Assembly (NCBI GenBank): GCA_032622095.1
Contig: CP136064.1
Location: forward strand, 37,376,426 to 37,440,425
Length of the DNA: 64,000 nt
Direction of reading: 5' to 3'
From: Siphonodentalium dalli
Taxonomy: Eukaryota > Mollusca > Scaphopoda > Gadilida > Siphonodentaliidae
The notes beneath the pieces are model-generated. The model worked only from the letters and a program-made list of their open reading frames with translations. It did not search any database and was not told the origin of the DNA. The first letter of the stretch is position 1. Each line of letters starts with the position of its first letter. Shown piece after piece: positions 34,530-48,635 of this stretch. A program made the position numbers and the translations under genes.

Positions 34530-37500
34530 GTCCCCTCTCCTAACTCGAATAATAACACACATCATGGCGCCTCAGCATTTATAACTGTTGGACTGTCCCC
34601 TCTCCTAACTCGAATAATAACACACACCATGGCGCCTCAGCATTTATAACTGTTGGACTGTCCCCTCTCCTAACTCGAATAATAACACACATCATGGCGC
34701 CTCAGCATTTATAACTGTTGGACTGTCCCCTCTCCTAACTCGAATAATAACACACACCATGGCGCCTCAGCATTTATAACTGTTGGACTGTCCCCTCTCC
34801 TAACTCGAATAATAACACACACCATGGCGCCTCAGCATTTATAACTGTTGGACTGTCCCCTCTCCTAACTCGAATAATAACACACATCATGGCGCCTCAG
34901 CATTTATAACTGTTGGACTGTCCCCTCTCCTAACTCGAATAATAACACACACCATTGCGCCTCAGCATTTATAACTGTTGGACTGTCCCCTCTCCTAACT
35001 CGAATAATAACACACATCATGGCGCCTCAGCATTTATAACTGTTGGACTGTCCCCTCTCCTAACTCGAATAATAACACACATCATGGCGCCTCAGCATTT
35101 ATAACTGTTGGACTGTCCCCTCTCCTAACTCGAATAATAACACACATCATGGCGCCTCAGCATTTATAACTGTTGGACTGTCCCCTCTCCTAACTCGAAT
35201 AATAACACACACCATGGCGCCTCAGCATTTATAACTGTTGGACTGTCCCCTCTCCTAACTCGAATAATAACACACACCATGGCGCCTCAGCATTTATAAC
35301 TGTTGGACTGTCCCCTCTCCTAACTCGAATAATAACACACATCATGGCGCCTCAGCATTTATAACTGTTGGACTGTCCCCTCTCCTAACTCGAATAATAA
35401 CACACACCATGGCGCCTCAACATTTATAACGGTTGGACTGTCCCCTCTCCTAACTCGAATAATAACACACACCATGGCGCCTCAGCATTTATCACTGTTG
35501 GACTGTCCCCTCTCCTAACTCGAATAATAACACACATCATGGCGCCTCAGCATTTATAACTGTTGGTTTGTCCTCTCTCCTAACTCGAATAATAACACAC
35601 ACCATGGCGCCTCAGCATTTATAACTGTTGGTTTGTCCCCTCTCCTAACTCGAATAATAACACCCACCATGGCGCCTCAGCATTTATAACTGTTGGACTG
35701 TCCCCTCTCCTAACTCGAGTAATAACACACATCATGGCGCCTCAGCATTTATAACTGTTGGTTTGTCCCCTCTCCTAACTCGAATAATAACACACACCAT
35801 GGCGCCTCAGCATTTATAACTGTTGGTTTGTCCTCTCTCCTAACTCGAATAATAACACACACCATGGCGCCTCAGCATTTATAACTGTTGGACTGTCCCC
35901 TCTCCTAACTCGAATAATAACACACATCATGGCGCCTCAGCATTTATAACGGTTGGTTTGTCCTCTCTCCTAACTCGAATAATAACACACACCATGGCGC
36001 CTCAGCATTTATAACTGTTGGTTTGTCCCCTCTCCTAACTCGAATAATAACACCCACCATGGCGCCTCAGCATTTATCACTGTTGGACTGTCCCCTCTCC
36101 TAACTCGAATAATAACACACACCATGGCGCCTCAGCATTTATAACTGTTGGTTTGTCCCCTCTCCTAACTCGAATAATAACACCCACCATGGCGCCTCAA
36201 CATTTATAACTGTTGGACTGTCCCCTCTCCTACCTCGAATAATAACACACACCATGGCGCCTCAGCATTTATCACTGTTGGACTGTCCCCTCTCCTAACT
36301 CGAATAATAACACACACCATGGCGCCTCAGCATTTATAACTGTTGGTTTGTCCCCTCTCCTAACTCGAATAATAACACCCACCATGGCGCCTCAACATTT
36401 ATAACTGTTGGACTGTCCCCTCTCCTAACTCGAATAATAACACACACCATGGCGCCTCAGCATTTATCACTGTTGGACTGTTCCATCTCCTAACTCGAAT
36501 AATAACACACATCATGGCGCCTCAGCATTTATAACGGTTGGTTTGTCCTCTCTCCTAACTCGAATAATAACACACACCATGGCGCCTCAGCATTTATAAC
36601 TGTTGGTTTGTCCCCTCTCCTAACTCGAATAATAACACCCACCATGGCGCCTCAGCATTTATAACTGTTGGACTGTCCCCTCTCCTAATTCGAATAATAA
36701 CACACACCATGGCGCCTCAGCATTTATAACTGTTGGACTGTCCCTTCTCCTAACTCGAATAATAACACACATCATGGCGCCTCAGCATTTATAACTGTTG
36801 GACTGTCCCCTCTCCTAACTCGAATAATAACAAACATCATGGCGCCTCAGCATTTATAACTGTTGGTTTGTCCTCTCTCCTAACTCGAATAATAACACAC
36901 ACCATGGCGCCTCAGCATTTATAACTGTTGGACTGTCCCCTCTCCTAACTCGAATAATAACACACACCATGGCGCCTCAGCATTTATCACTGTTGGACTG
37001 TCCCCTCTCCTAACTCGAATAATAACACACACCATGGCGCCTCAGCATTTATAACTGTTGGACTGTCCCCTCTCCTAACTCGAATAATAACACACACCAT
37101 GGCGCCTCAGCATTTATAACTGTTGGACTGTCCCCTCTCCTAACTCGAATAATAACACACATCATGGCGCCTCAGCATTTATAACTGTTGGTTTGTCCCC
37201 TCTCCTAACTCGAATAATAACACACATCATGGCGCCTCAGCATTTATAACGGTTGGACTGTCCCCTCTCCTAACTCGAATATTAACACACACCATGGCGC
37301 CTCAGCATTTATAACTGTTGGTTTGTCCCCTCTCCTAACTCGAATAATAACACCCACCATGGCGCCTCAGCATTTATCACTGTTGGACTGTCCCCTCTCC
37401 TAACTCGAATAATAACACACCCCATGGCGCCTCAGCATTTATAACTGTTGGACTGTCCCCTCTCCTAACGCGAATAATAACACACACCATGGCGCCTCAG

Positions 37501-40500
37501 CATTTATAACTGTTGGACTGTCCCCTCTCCTAACTCGAATAATAACACACACCATGGCGCCTCAGCATTTATCACTGTTGGACTGTCCCATCTCCTAACT
37601 CGAATAATAACACACATCATGGCGCCTCAGCATTTATCATTGTTGGACTGTCCCCTCTCCTAACTCGAATAATAACACACACCATGGCGCCTCAACATTT
37701 ATAACGGTTGGTTTGTCCCCTCTCCTAACTCGAATAATAACACACATCATGGCGCCTCATCATTTATAACTGTTGGACTGTCCCCTCTCCTAACTCGAAT
37801 AATAACACACACCATGGCCCCTCAACATTTATAACGGTTGGTTTGTCCCCTCTCCTAACTCGAATAATAACACACATCATGGCGCCTCAGCATTTATAAC
37901 TGTTGGACTGTCCCCTCTCCTAATTCGAATAATAACACACATCATGGCGCCTCAGCATTTATAACGGTTGGTTTGTCCTCTCTCCTAACTCGAATAATAA
38001 CACACACCATGGCGCCTCAGCATTTATAACTGTTGGTTTGTCCCCTCTCCTAACTCGAATAATAACACCCACCATGGCGCCTCAGCATTTATAACTGTTG
38101 GACTGTCCCCTCTCCTAATTCGAATAATAACACACACCATGGCGCCTCAGCATTTATAACTGTTGGACTGTCCCTTCTCCTAACTCGAATAATAACACAC
38201 ATCATGGCGCCTCAGCATTTATAACTGTTGGACTGTCCCCTCTCCTAACTCGAATAATAACAAACATCATGGCGCCTCAGCATTTATAACTGTTGGTTTG
38301 TCCTCTCTCCTAACTCGAATAATAACACACACCATGGCGCCTCAGCATTTATAACTGTTGGACTGTCCCCTCTCCTAACTCGAATAATAACACACACCAT
38401 GGCGCCTCAGCATTTATCACTGTTGGACTGTCCCCTCTCCTAACTCGAATAATAACACACACCATGGCGCCTCAGCATTTATAACTGTTGGACTGTCCCC
38501 TCTCCTAACTCGAATAATAACACACACCATGGCGCCTCAGCATTTATAACTGTTGGACTGTCCCCTCTCCTAACTCGAATAATAACACACATCATGGCGC
38601 CTCAGCATTTATAACTGTTGGTTTGTCCCCTCTCCTAACTCGAATAATAACACACATCATGGCGCCTCAGCATTTATAACGGTTGGACTGTCCCCTCTCC
38701 TAACTCGAATATTAACACACACCATGGCGCCTCAGCATTTATAACTGTTGGTTTGTCCCCTCTCCTAACTCGAATAATAACACCCACCATGGCGCCTCAG
38801 CATTTATCACTGTTGGACTGTCCCCTCTCCTAACTCGAATAATAACACACCCCATGGCGCCTCAGCATTTATAACTGTTGGACTGTCCCCTCTCCTAACG
38901 CGAATAATAACACACACCATGGCGCCTCAGCATTTATAACTGTTGGACTGTCCCCTCTCCTAACTCGAATAATAACACACACCATGGCGCCTCAGCATTT
39001 ATCACTGTTGGACTGTCCCATCTCCTAACTCGAATAATAACACACATCATGGCGCCTCAGCATTTATCATTGTTGGACTGTCCCCTCTCCTAACTCGAAT
39101 AATAACACACACCATGGCGCCTCAACATTTATAACGGTTGGTTTGTCCCCTCTCCTAACTCGAATAATAACACACATCATGGCGCCTCATCATTTATAAC
39201 TGTTGGACTGTCCCCTCTCCTAACTCGAATAATAACACACACCATGGCCCCTCAACATTTATAACGGTTGGTTTGTCCCCTCTCCTAACTCGAATAATAA
39301 CACACATCATGGCGCCTCAGCATTTATAACTGTTGGACTGTCCCCTCTCCTAATTCGAATAATAACACACACCATGGCGCCTCAGCATTTATAACTGTTG
39401 GACTGTCCCCTCTCCTAACTCGAATAATAACACACACCATGGCGCCTCAGCATTTATAACTGTTGGACTGTCCCCTCTCCTAACTCGAATAATAACACAC
39501 ACCATGGCGCCTCAGCATTTATAACTGTTGGACTGTCCCCTCTCCTAACTCGAATAATAACACACATCATGGCGCCTCAGCATTTATAACTGTTGGACTG
39601 TCCCCTCTCCTAACTCGAATAATAACACACACCATGGCGCCTCAACATTTATAACGGTTGGACTGTCCCCTCTCCTAACTCGAATAATAACACACATCAT
39701 GGCGCCTCAGCATTTATAACGGTTGGTTTGTCCTCTCTCCTAACTCGAATAATAACACACACCATGGCGCCTCAGCATTTATAACTGTTGGTTTGTCCCC
39801 TCTCCTAACTCGAATAATAACACCCACCATGGCGCCTCAGCATTTATCACTGTTGGACTGTCCCCTCTCCTAACTCGAATAATAACACACACCATGGCGC
39901 CTCAGCATTTATAACTGTTGGACTGTCCCCTCTCCTAACTCGAATAATAACACACACCATGGCGCCTCAGCATGTATAACGGTTGGACTGTCCCCTCTCC
40001 TAACTCGAATAATAACACACACCATGGCGCCTCAGCATTTATAACTGTTGGACTGTCCCCTCTCCTAACTCGAATAATAACACACACCATGGCGCCTCAG
40101 CATGTATAACGGTTGGACTGTCCCCTCTCCTAACTCGAATAATAACACACATCATGGCGCCTCAGCATTTATAACTGTTGGTTTGTCCCCTCTCCTAACT
40201 CGAATAATAACACACATCATGGCGCTTCAGCATTTATAACGGTTGGTTTGTCCCCTCTCCTAACTCGAATAATAACACCCACCATGGCGCCTCAGCATTT
40301 ATCATTGTTGGACTGTCCCCTCTCCTAACTCGAATAATAACAACCACCAAGGCGCCTCAGCATTTATCACTGTTGGACTGTCCCCTCTCCTAACTCGAAT
40401 AATAACACACATCATGGCGCCTCAGCATTTATAACTGTTGGTTTGTCCTCTCTCCTAACTCGAATAATAACACACACCATGGCGCCTCAGCATTTATAAC

Positions 40501-43500
40501 TGTTGGACTGTCCCCTCTCCTAACTCGAATAATAACACACACCATGGCGCCTCAGCATTTATCACTGTTGGACTGTCCCCTCTCCTAACTCGAATAATAA
40601 CACACATCATGGCGTCTCAGCATTTATAACGGTTGGACTGTCCCCTCTCCTAACTCGAATAATAACACACACCATGGCGCCTCAGCATTTATAACTGTTG
40701 GTTTGTCCCCTCTCCTAACTCGAATAATAACACCCACCATGGCGCCTCAGCATTTATCACTGTTGGACTGTCCCCTCTCCTAACTCGAATAATAACACAC
40801 ACCATGGCGCCTCAGCATTTATAACTGTTGGACTGTCCCCTCTCCTAACGCGAATAATAACACACACCATGGCGCCTCAGCATTTATAACTGTTGGACTG
40901 TCCCCTCTCCTAACTCGAATAATAACACCCACCAAGGCGCCTCAGCATTTATCACTGTTGGACTGTCCCCTCTCCTAACTCGAATAATAACACACATCAT
41001 GGCGACTCAGCATTTATAACTGTTGGTTTGTCCTCTCTCCTAACTCGAATAATAACACACACCATGGCGCCTCAGCATTTATAACTGTTGGACTGTCCCC
41101 TCTCCTAACTCGAATAATAACACACACCATGGCGCCTCAGCATTTATAACTGTTGGTTTGTCCTCTCTCCTAACTCGAATAATAACACACACCATGGCGC
41201 CTCAGCATTTATAACTGTTGGACTGTCCCCTCTCCTAACTAGAATAATAACACACACCATGGCGCCTCAGCATTTATAACTGTTGGACTGTCCCCTCTCC
41301 TAACTCGAATAATAACACACACCATGGCGCCTCAGCATTTATAACGGTTGTACTGTCCCCTCTCCTAACTCGAATAATAACACACACCATGGCGCCTCAG
41401 CATTTATAACTGTTGGTTTGTCCCCTCTCCTAACTCGAATAATAACACACATCATGGCGCCTCAGCATTTATCACTGTTGGACTGTCCCCTCTCCTAACT
41501 CGAATAATAACACACACCATGGCGCCTCAGCATTTATAACGGTTGGTTTGTCCCCTCTCCTAACTCGAATAATAACACACATCATGGCGCCTCAGCATTT
41601 ATAACTGTTGGACTGTCCCCTCTCCTAACTCGAATAATAACACACACCATGGCGCCTCAGCATTTATAACTGTTGGACTGTCCCCTCTCCTAACTCGAAT
41701 AATAACACACATCATGGCGCCTCAGCATTTATAACTGTTGGACTGTCCCCTCTCCTAACTCGAATAATAACACACACCATGGCGCCTCAGCATTTATAAC
41801 TGTTGGACTGTCCCCTCTCCTAACTCGAATAATAACACACACCATGGCGCCTCAGCATTTATAACTGTTGGACTGTCCCCTCTCCTAACTCGAATAATAA
41901 CACACATCATGGCGCCTCAGCATTTATAACTGTTGGACTGTCCCCTCTCCTAACTCGAATAATAACACACACCATTGCGCCTCAGCATTTATAACTGTTG
42001 GACTGTCCCCTCTCCTAACTCGAATAATAACACACATCATGGCGCCTCAGCATTTATAACTGTTGGACTGTCCCCTCTCCTAACTCGAATAATAACACAC
42101 ATCATGGCGCCTCAGCATTTATAACTGTTGGACTGTCCCCTCTCCTAACTCGAATAATAACACACATCATGGCGCCTCAGCATTTATAACTGTTGGACTG
42201 TCCCCTCTCCTAACTCGAATAATAACACACACCATGGCGCCTCAGCATTTATAACTGTTGGACTGTCCCCTCTCCTAACTCGAATAATAACACACACCAT
42301 GGCGCCTCAGCATTTATAACTGTTGGACTGTCCCCTCTCCTAACTCGAATAATAACACACATCATGGCGCCTCAGCATTTATAACTGTTGGACTGTCCCC
42401 TCTCCTAACTCGAATAATAACACACACCATGGCGCCTCAACATTTATAACGGTTGGACTGTCCCCTCTCCTAACTCGAATAATAACACACACCATGGCGC
42501 CTCAGCATTTATCACTGTTGGACTGTCCCCTCTCCTAACTCGAATAATAACACACATCATGGCGCCTCAGCATTTATAACTGTTGGTTTGTCCTCTCTCC
42601 TAACTCGAATAATAACACACACCATGGCGCCTCAGCATTTATAACTGTTGGTTTGTCCCCTCTCCTAACTCGAATAATAACACCCACCATGGCGCCTCAG
42701 CATTTATAACTGTTGGACTGTCCCCTCTCCTAACTCGAGTAATAACACACATCATGGCGCCTCAGCATTTATAACTGTTGGTTTGTCCCCTCTCCTAACT
42801 CGAATAATAACACACACCATGGCGCCTCAGCATTTATAACTGTTGGTTTGTCCTCTCTCCTAACTCGAATAATAACACACACCATGGCGCCTCAGCATTT
42901 ATAACTGTTGGACTGTCCCCTCTCCTAACTCGAATAATAACACACATCATGGCGCCTCAGCATTTATAACGGTTGGTTTGTCCTCTCTCCTAACTCGAAT
43001 AATAACACACACCATGGCGCCTCAGCATTTATAACTGTTGGTTTGTCCCCTCTCCTAACTCGAATAATAACACCCACCATGGCGCCTCAGCATTTATCAC
43101 TGTTGGACTGTCCCCTCTCCTAACTCGAATAATAACACACACCATGGCGCCTCAGCATTTATAACTGTTGGTTTGTCCCCTCTCCTAACTCGAATAATAA
43201 CACCCACCATGGCGCCTCAACATTTATAACTGTTGGACTGTCCCCTCTCCTACCTCGAATAATAACACACACCATGGCGCCTCAGCATTTATCACTGTTG
43301 GACTGTCCCCTCTCCTAACTCGAATAATAACACACACCATGGCGCCTCAGCATTTATAACTGTTGGTTTGTCCCCTCTCCTAACTCGAATAATAACACCC
43401 ACCATGGCGCCTCAACATTTATAACTGTTGGACTGTCCCCTCTCCTAACTCGAATAATAACACACACCATGGCGCCTCAGCATTTATCACTGTTGGACTG

Positions 43501-46500
43501 TTCCATCTCCTAACTCGAATAATAACACACATCATGGCGCCTCAGCATTTATAACGGTTGGTTTGTCCTCTCTCCTAACTCGAATAATAACACACACCAT
43601 GGCGCCTCAGCATTTATAACTGTTGGTTTGTCCCCTCTCCTAACTCGAATAATAACACCCACCATGGCGCCTCAGCATTTATAACTGTTGGACTGTCCCC
43701 TCTCCTAATTCGAATAATAACACACACCATGGCGCCTCAGCATTTATAACTGTTGGACTGTCCCTTCTCCTAACTCGAATAATAACACACATCATGGCGC
43801 CTCAGCATTTATAACTGTTGGACTGTCCCCTCTCCTAACTCGAATAATAACAAACATCATGGCGCCTCAGCATTTATAACTGTTGGTTTGTCCTCTCTCC
43901 TAACTCGAATAATAACACACACCATGGCGCCTCAGCATTTATAACTGTTGGACTGTCCCCTCTCCTAACTCGAATAATAACACACACCATGGCGCCTCAG
44001 CATTTATCACTGTTGGACTGTCCCCTCTCCTAACTCGAATAATAACACACACCATGGCGCCTCAGCATTTATAACTGTTGGACTGTCCCCTCTCCTAACT
44101 CGAATAATAACACACACCATGGCGCCTCAGCATTTATAACTGTTGGACTGTCCCCTCTCCTAACTCGAATAATAACACACATCATGGCGCCTCAGCATTT
44201 ATAACTGTTGGTTTGTCCCCTCTCCTAACTCGAATAATAACACACATCATGGCGCCTCAGCATTTATAACGGTTGGACTGTCCCCTCTCCTAACTCGAAT
44301 ATTAACACACACCATGGCGCCTCAGCATTTATAACTGTTGGTTTGTCCCCTCTCCTAACTCGAATAATAACACCCACCATGGCGCCTCAGCATTTATCAC
44401 TGTTGGACTGTCCCCTCTCCTAACTCGAATAATAACACACCCCATGGCGCCTCAGCATTTATAACTGTTGGACTGTCCCCTCTCCTAACGCGAATAATAA
44501 CACACACCATGGCGCCTCAGCATTTATAACTGTTGGACTGTCCCCTCTCCTAACTCGAATAATAACACACACCATGGCGCCTCAGCATTTATCACTGTTG
44601 GACTGTCCCATCTCCTAACTCGAATAATAACACACATCATGGCGCCTCAGCATTTATCATTGTTGGACTGTCCCCTCTCCTAACTCGAATAATAACACAC
44701 ACCATGGCGCCTCAACATTTATAACGGTTGGTTTGTCCCCTCTCCTAACTCGAATAATAACACACATCATGGCGCCTCATCATTTATAACTGTTGGACTG
44801 TCCCCTCTCCTAACTCGAATAATAACACACACCATGGCCCCTCAACATTTATAACGGTTGGTTTGTCCCCTCTCCTAACTCGAATAATAACACACATCAT
44901 GGCGCCTCAGCATTTATAACTGTTGGACTGTCCCCTCTCCTAATTCGAATAATAACACACATCATGGCGCCTCAGCATTTATAACGGTTGGTTTGTCCTC
45001 TCTCCTAACTCGAATAATAACACACACCATGGCGCCTCAGCATTTATAACTGTTGGTTTGTCCCCTCTCCTAACTCGAATAATAACACCCACCATGGCGC
45101 CTCAGCATTTATAACTGTTGGACTGTCCCCTCTCCTAATTCGAATAATAACACACACCATGGCGCCTCAGCATTTATAACTGTTGGACTGTCCCTTCTCC
45201 TAACTCGAATAATAACACACATCATGGCGCCTCAGCATTTATAACTGTTGGACTGTCCCCTCTCCTAACTCGAATAATAACAAACATCATGGCGCCTCAG
45301 CATTTATAACTGTTGGTTTGTCCTCTCTCCTAACTCGAATAATAACACACACCATGGCGCCTCAGCATTTATAACTGTTGGACTGTCCCCTCTCCTAACT
45401 CGAATAATAACACACACCATGGCGCCTCAGCATTTATCACTGTTGGACTGTCCCCTCTCCTAACTCGAATAATAACACACACCATGGCGCCTCAGCATTT
45501 ATAACTGTTGGACTGTCCCCTCTCCTAACTCGAATAATAACACACACCATGGCGCCTCAGCATTTATAACTGTTGGACTGTCCCCTCTCCTAACTCGAAT
45601 AATAACACACATCATGGCGCCTCAGCATTTATAACTGTTGGTTTGTCCCCTCTCCTAACTCGAATAATAACACACATCATGGCGCCTCAGCATTTATAAC
45701 GGTTGGACTGTCCCCTCTCCTAACTCGAATATTAACACACACCATGGCGCCTCAGCATTTATAACTGTTGGTTTGTCCCCTCTCCTAACTCGAATAATAA
45801 CACCCACCATGGCGCCTCAGCATTTATCACTGTTGGACTGTCCCCTCTCCTAACTCGAATAATAACACACCCCATGGCGCCTCAGCATTTATAACTGTTG
45901 GACTGTCCCCTCTCCTAACGCGAATAATAACACACACCATGGCGCCTCAGCATTTATAACTGTTGGACTGTCCCCTCTCCTAACTCGAATAATAACACAC
46001 ACCATGGCGCCTCAGCATTTATAACTGTTGGACTGTCCCATCTCCTAACTCGAATAATAACACACATCATGGCGCCTCAGCATTTATCATTGTTGGACTG
46101 TCCCCTCTCCTAACTCGAATAATAACACACACCATGGCGCCTCAACATTTATAACGGTTGGTTTGTCCCCTCTCCTAACTCGAATAATAACACACATCAT
46201 GGCGCCTCATCATTTATAACTGTTGGACTGTCCCCTCTCCTAACTCGAATAATAACACACACCATGGCCCCTCAACATTTATAACGGTTGGTTTGTCCCC
46301 TCTCCTAACTCGAATAATAACACACATCATGGCGCCTCAGCATTTATAACTGTTGGACTGTCCCCTCTCCTAATTCGAATAATAACACACACCATGGCGC
46401 CTCAGCATTTATAACTGTTGGACTGTCCCCTCTCCTAACTCGAATAATAACACACACCATGGCGCCTCAGCATTTATAACTGTTGGACTGTCCCCTCTCC

Positions 46501-48635
46501 TAACTCGAATAATAACACACACCATGGCGCCTCAGCATTTATAACTGTTGGACTGTCCCCTCTCCTAACTCGAATAATAACACACATCATGGCGCCTCAG
46601 CATTTATAACTGTTGGACTGTCCCCTCTCCTAACTCGAATAATAACACACACCATGGCGCCTCAACATTTATAACGGTTGGACTGTCCCCTCTCCTAACT
46701 CGAATAATAACACACATCATGGCGCCTCAGCATTTATAACGGTTGGTTTGTCCTCTCTCCTAACTCGAATAATAACACACACCATGGCGCCTCAGCATTT
46801 ATAACTGTTGGTTTGTCCCCTCTCCTAACTCGAATAATAACACCCACCATGGCGCCTCAGCATTTATCACTGTTGGACTGTCCCCTCTCCTAACTCGAAT
46901 AATAACACACACCATGGCGCCTCAGCATTTATAACTGTTGGACTGTCCCCTCTCCTAACTCGAATAATAACACACACCATGGCGCCTCAGCATGTATAAC
47001 GGTTGGACTGTCCCCTCTCCTAACTCGAATAATAACACACACCATGGCGCCTCAGCATTTATAACTGTTGGACTGTCCCCTCTCCTAACTCGAATAATAA
47101 CACACACCATGGCGCCTCAGCATGTATAACGGTTGGACTGTCCCCTCTCCTAACTCGAATAATAACACACATCATGGCGCCTCAGCATTTATAACTGTTG
47201 GTTTGTCCCCTCTCCTAACTCGAATAATAACACACATCATGGCGCTTCAGCATTTATAACGGTTGGTTTGTCCCCTCTCCTAACTCGAATAATAACACCC
47301 ACCATGGCGCCTCAGCATTTATCATTGTTGGACTGTCCCCTCTCCTAACTCGAATAATAACACCCACCAAGGCGCCTCAGCATTTATCACTGTTGGACTG
47401 TCCCCTCTCCTAACTCGAATAATAACACACATCATGGCGCCTCAGCATTTATAACTGTTGGTTTGTCCTCTCTCCTAACTCGAATAATAACACACACCAT
47501 GGCGCCTCAGCATTTATAACTGTTGGACTGTCCCCTCTCCTAACTCGAATAATAACACACACCATGGCGCCTCAGCATTTATCACTGTTGGACTGTCCCC
47601 TCTCCTAACTCGAATAATAACACACATCATGGCGTCTCAGCATTTATAACGGTTGGACTGTCCCCTCTCCTAACTCGAATAATAACACACACCATGGCGC
47701 CTCAGCATTTATAACTGTTGGTTTGTCCCCTCTCCTAACTCGAATAATAACACCCACCATGGCGCCTCAGCATTTATCACTGTTGGACTGTCCCCTCTCC
47801 TAACTCGAATAATAACACACACCATGGCGCCTCAGCATTTATAACTGTTGGACTGTCCCCTCTCCTAACGCGAATAATAACACACACCATGGCGCCTCAG
47901 CATTTATAACTGTTGGACTGTCCCCTCTCCTAACTCGAATAATAACACCCACCAAGGCGCCTCAGCATTTATCACTGTTGGACTGTCCCCTCTCCTAACT
48001 CGAATAATAACACACATCATGGCGACTCAGCATTTATAACTGTTGGTTTGTCCTCTCTCCTAACTCGAATAATAACACACACCATGGCGCCTCAGCATTT
48101 ATAACTGTTGGACTGTCCCCTCTCCTAACTCGAATAATAACACACACCATGGCGCCTCAGCATTTATAACTGTTGGTTTGTCCTCTCTCCTAACTCGAAT
48201 AATAACACACACCATGGCGCCTCAGCATTTATAACTGTTGGACTGTCCCCTCTCCTAACTAGAATAATAACACACACCATGGCGCCTCAGCATTTATAAC
48301 TGTTGGACTGTCCCCTCTCCTAACTCGAATAATAACACACACCATGGCGCCTCAGCATTTATAACGGTTGTACTGTCCCCTCTCCTAACTCGAATAATAA
48401 CACACACCATGGCGCCTCAGCATTTATAACTGTTGGTTTGTCCCCTCTCCTAACTCGAATAATAACACACATCATGGCGCCTCAGCATTTATCACTGTTG
48501 GACTGTCCCCTCTCCTAACTCGAATAATAACACACACCATGGCGCCTCAGCATTTATAACGGTTGGTTTGTCCCCTCTCCTAACTCGAATAATAACACAC
48601 ATCATGGCGCCTCAGCATTTATAACTGTTGGACTG
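34530..48635 (+). repeat. 7,020-bp tandem duplication (108 monomers)
   Basis: Rare marks recur at exactly +7,020: CCATTGCGCC (34,952 and 41,972), CTCGAGTAAT (35,715 and 42,735), GTTCCATC (36,480 and 43,500), CCAAGGCGCC (40,357 and 47,377), ACTAGAATAA (41,239 and 48,259) and GGTTGTACTG (41,346 and 48,366). Only a couple of differences were noticed, such as CAACCACC at 40,351 against CACCCACC at 47,371, and ATCACTG at 39,001 against ATAACTG at 46,021. Identity breaks left of about 34,530 and right of 48,635. The duplication is very recent, or an assembly duplicate. Confidence 0.85.
36505..39385 (+). repeat. 1,430-bp (22-monomer) tandem duplication
   Basis: Marks ACACCCCATGG (37,417 and 38,847), TCATCATTTATAAC, CCATGGCCCC, AACGCGAAT and CAAACATC repeat at +1,430. 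The same pair reappears inside the second 7,020-bp copy (about 43,525-46,400), so the 1,430-bp event came first. Confidence 0.8.
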
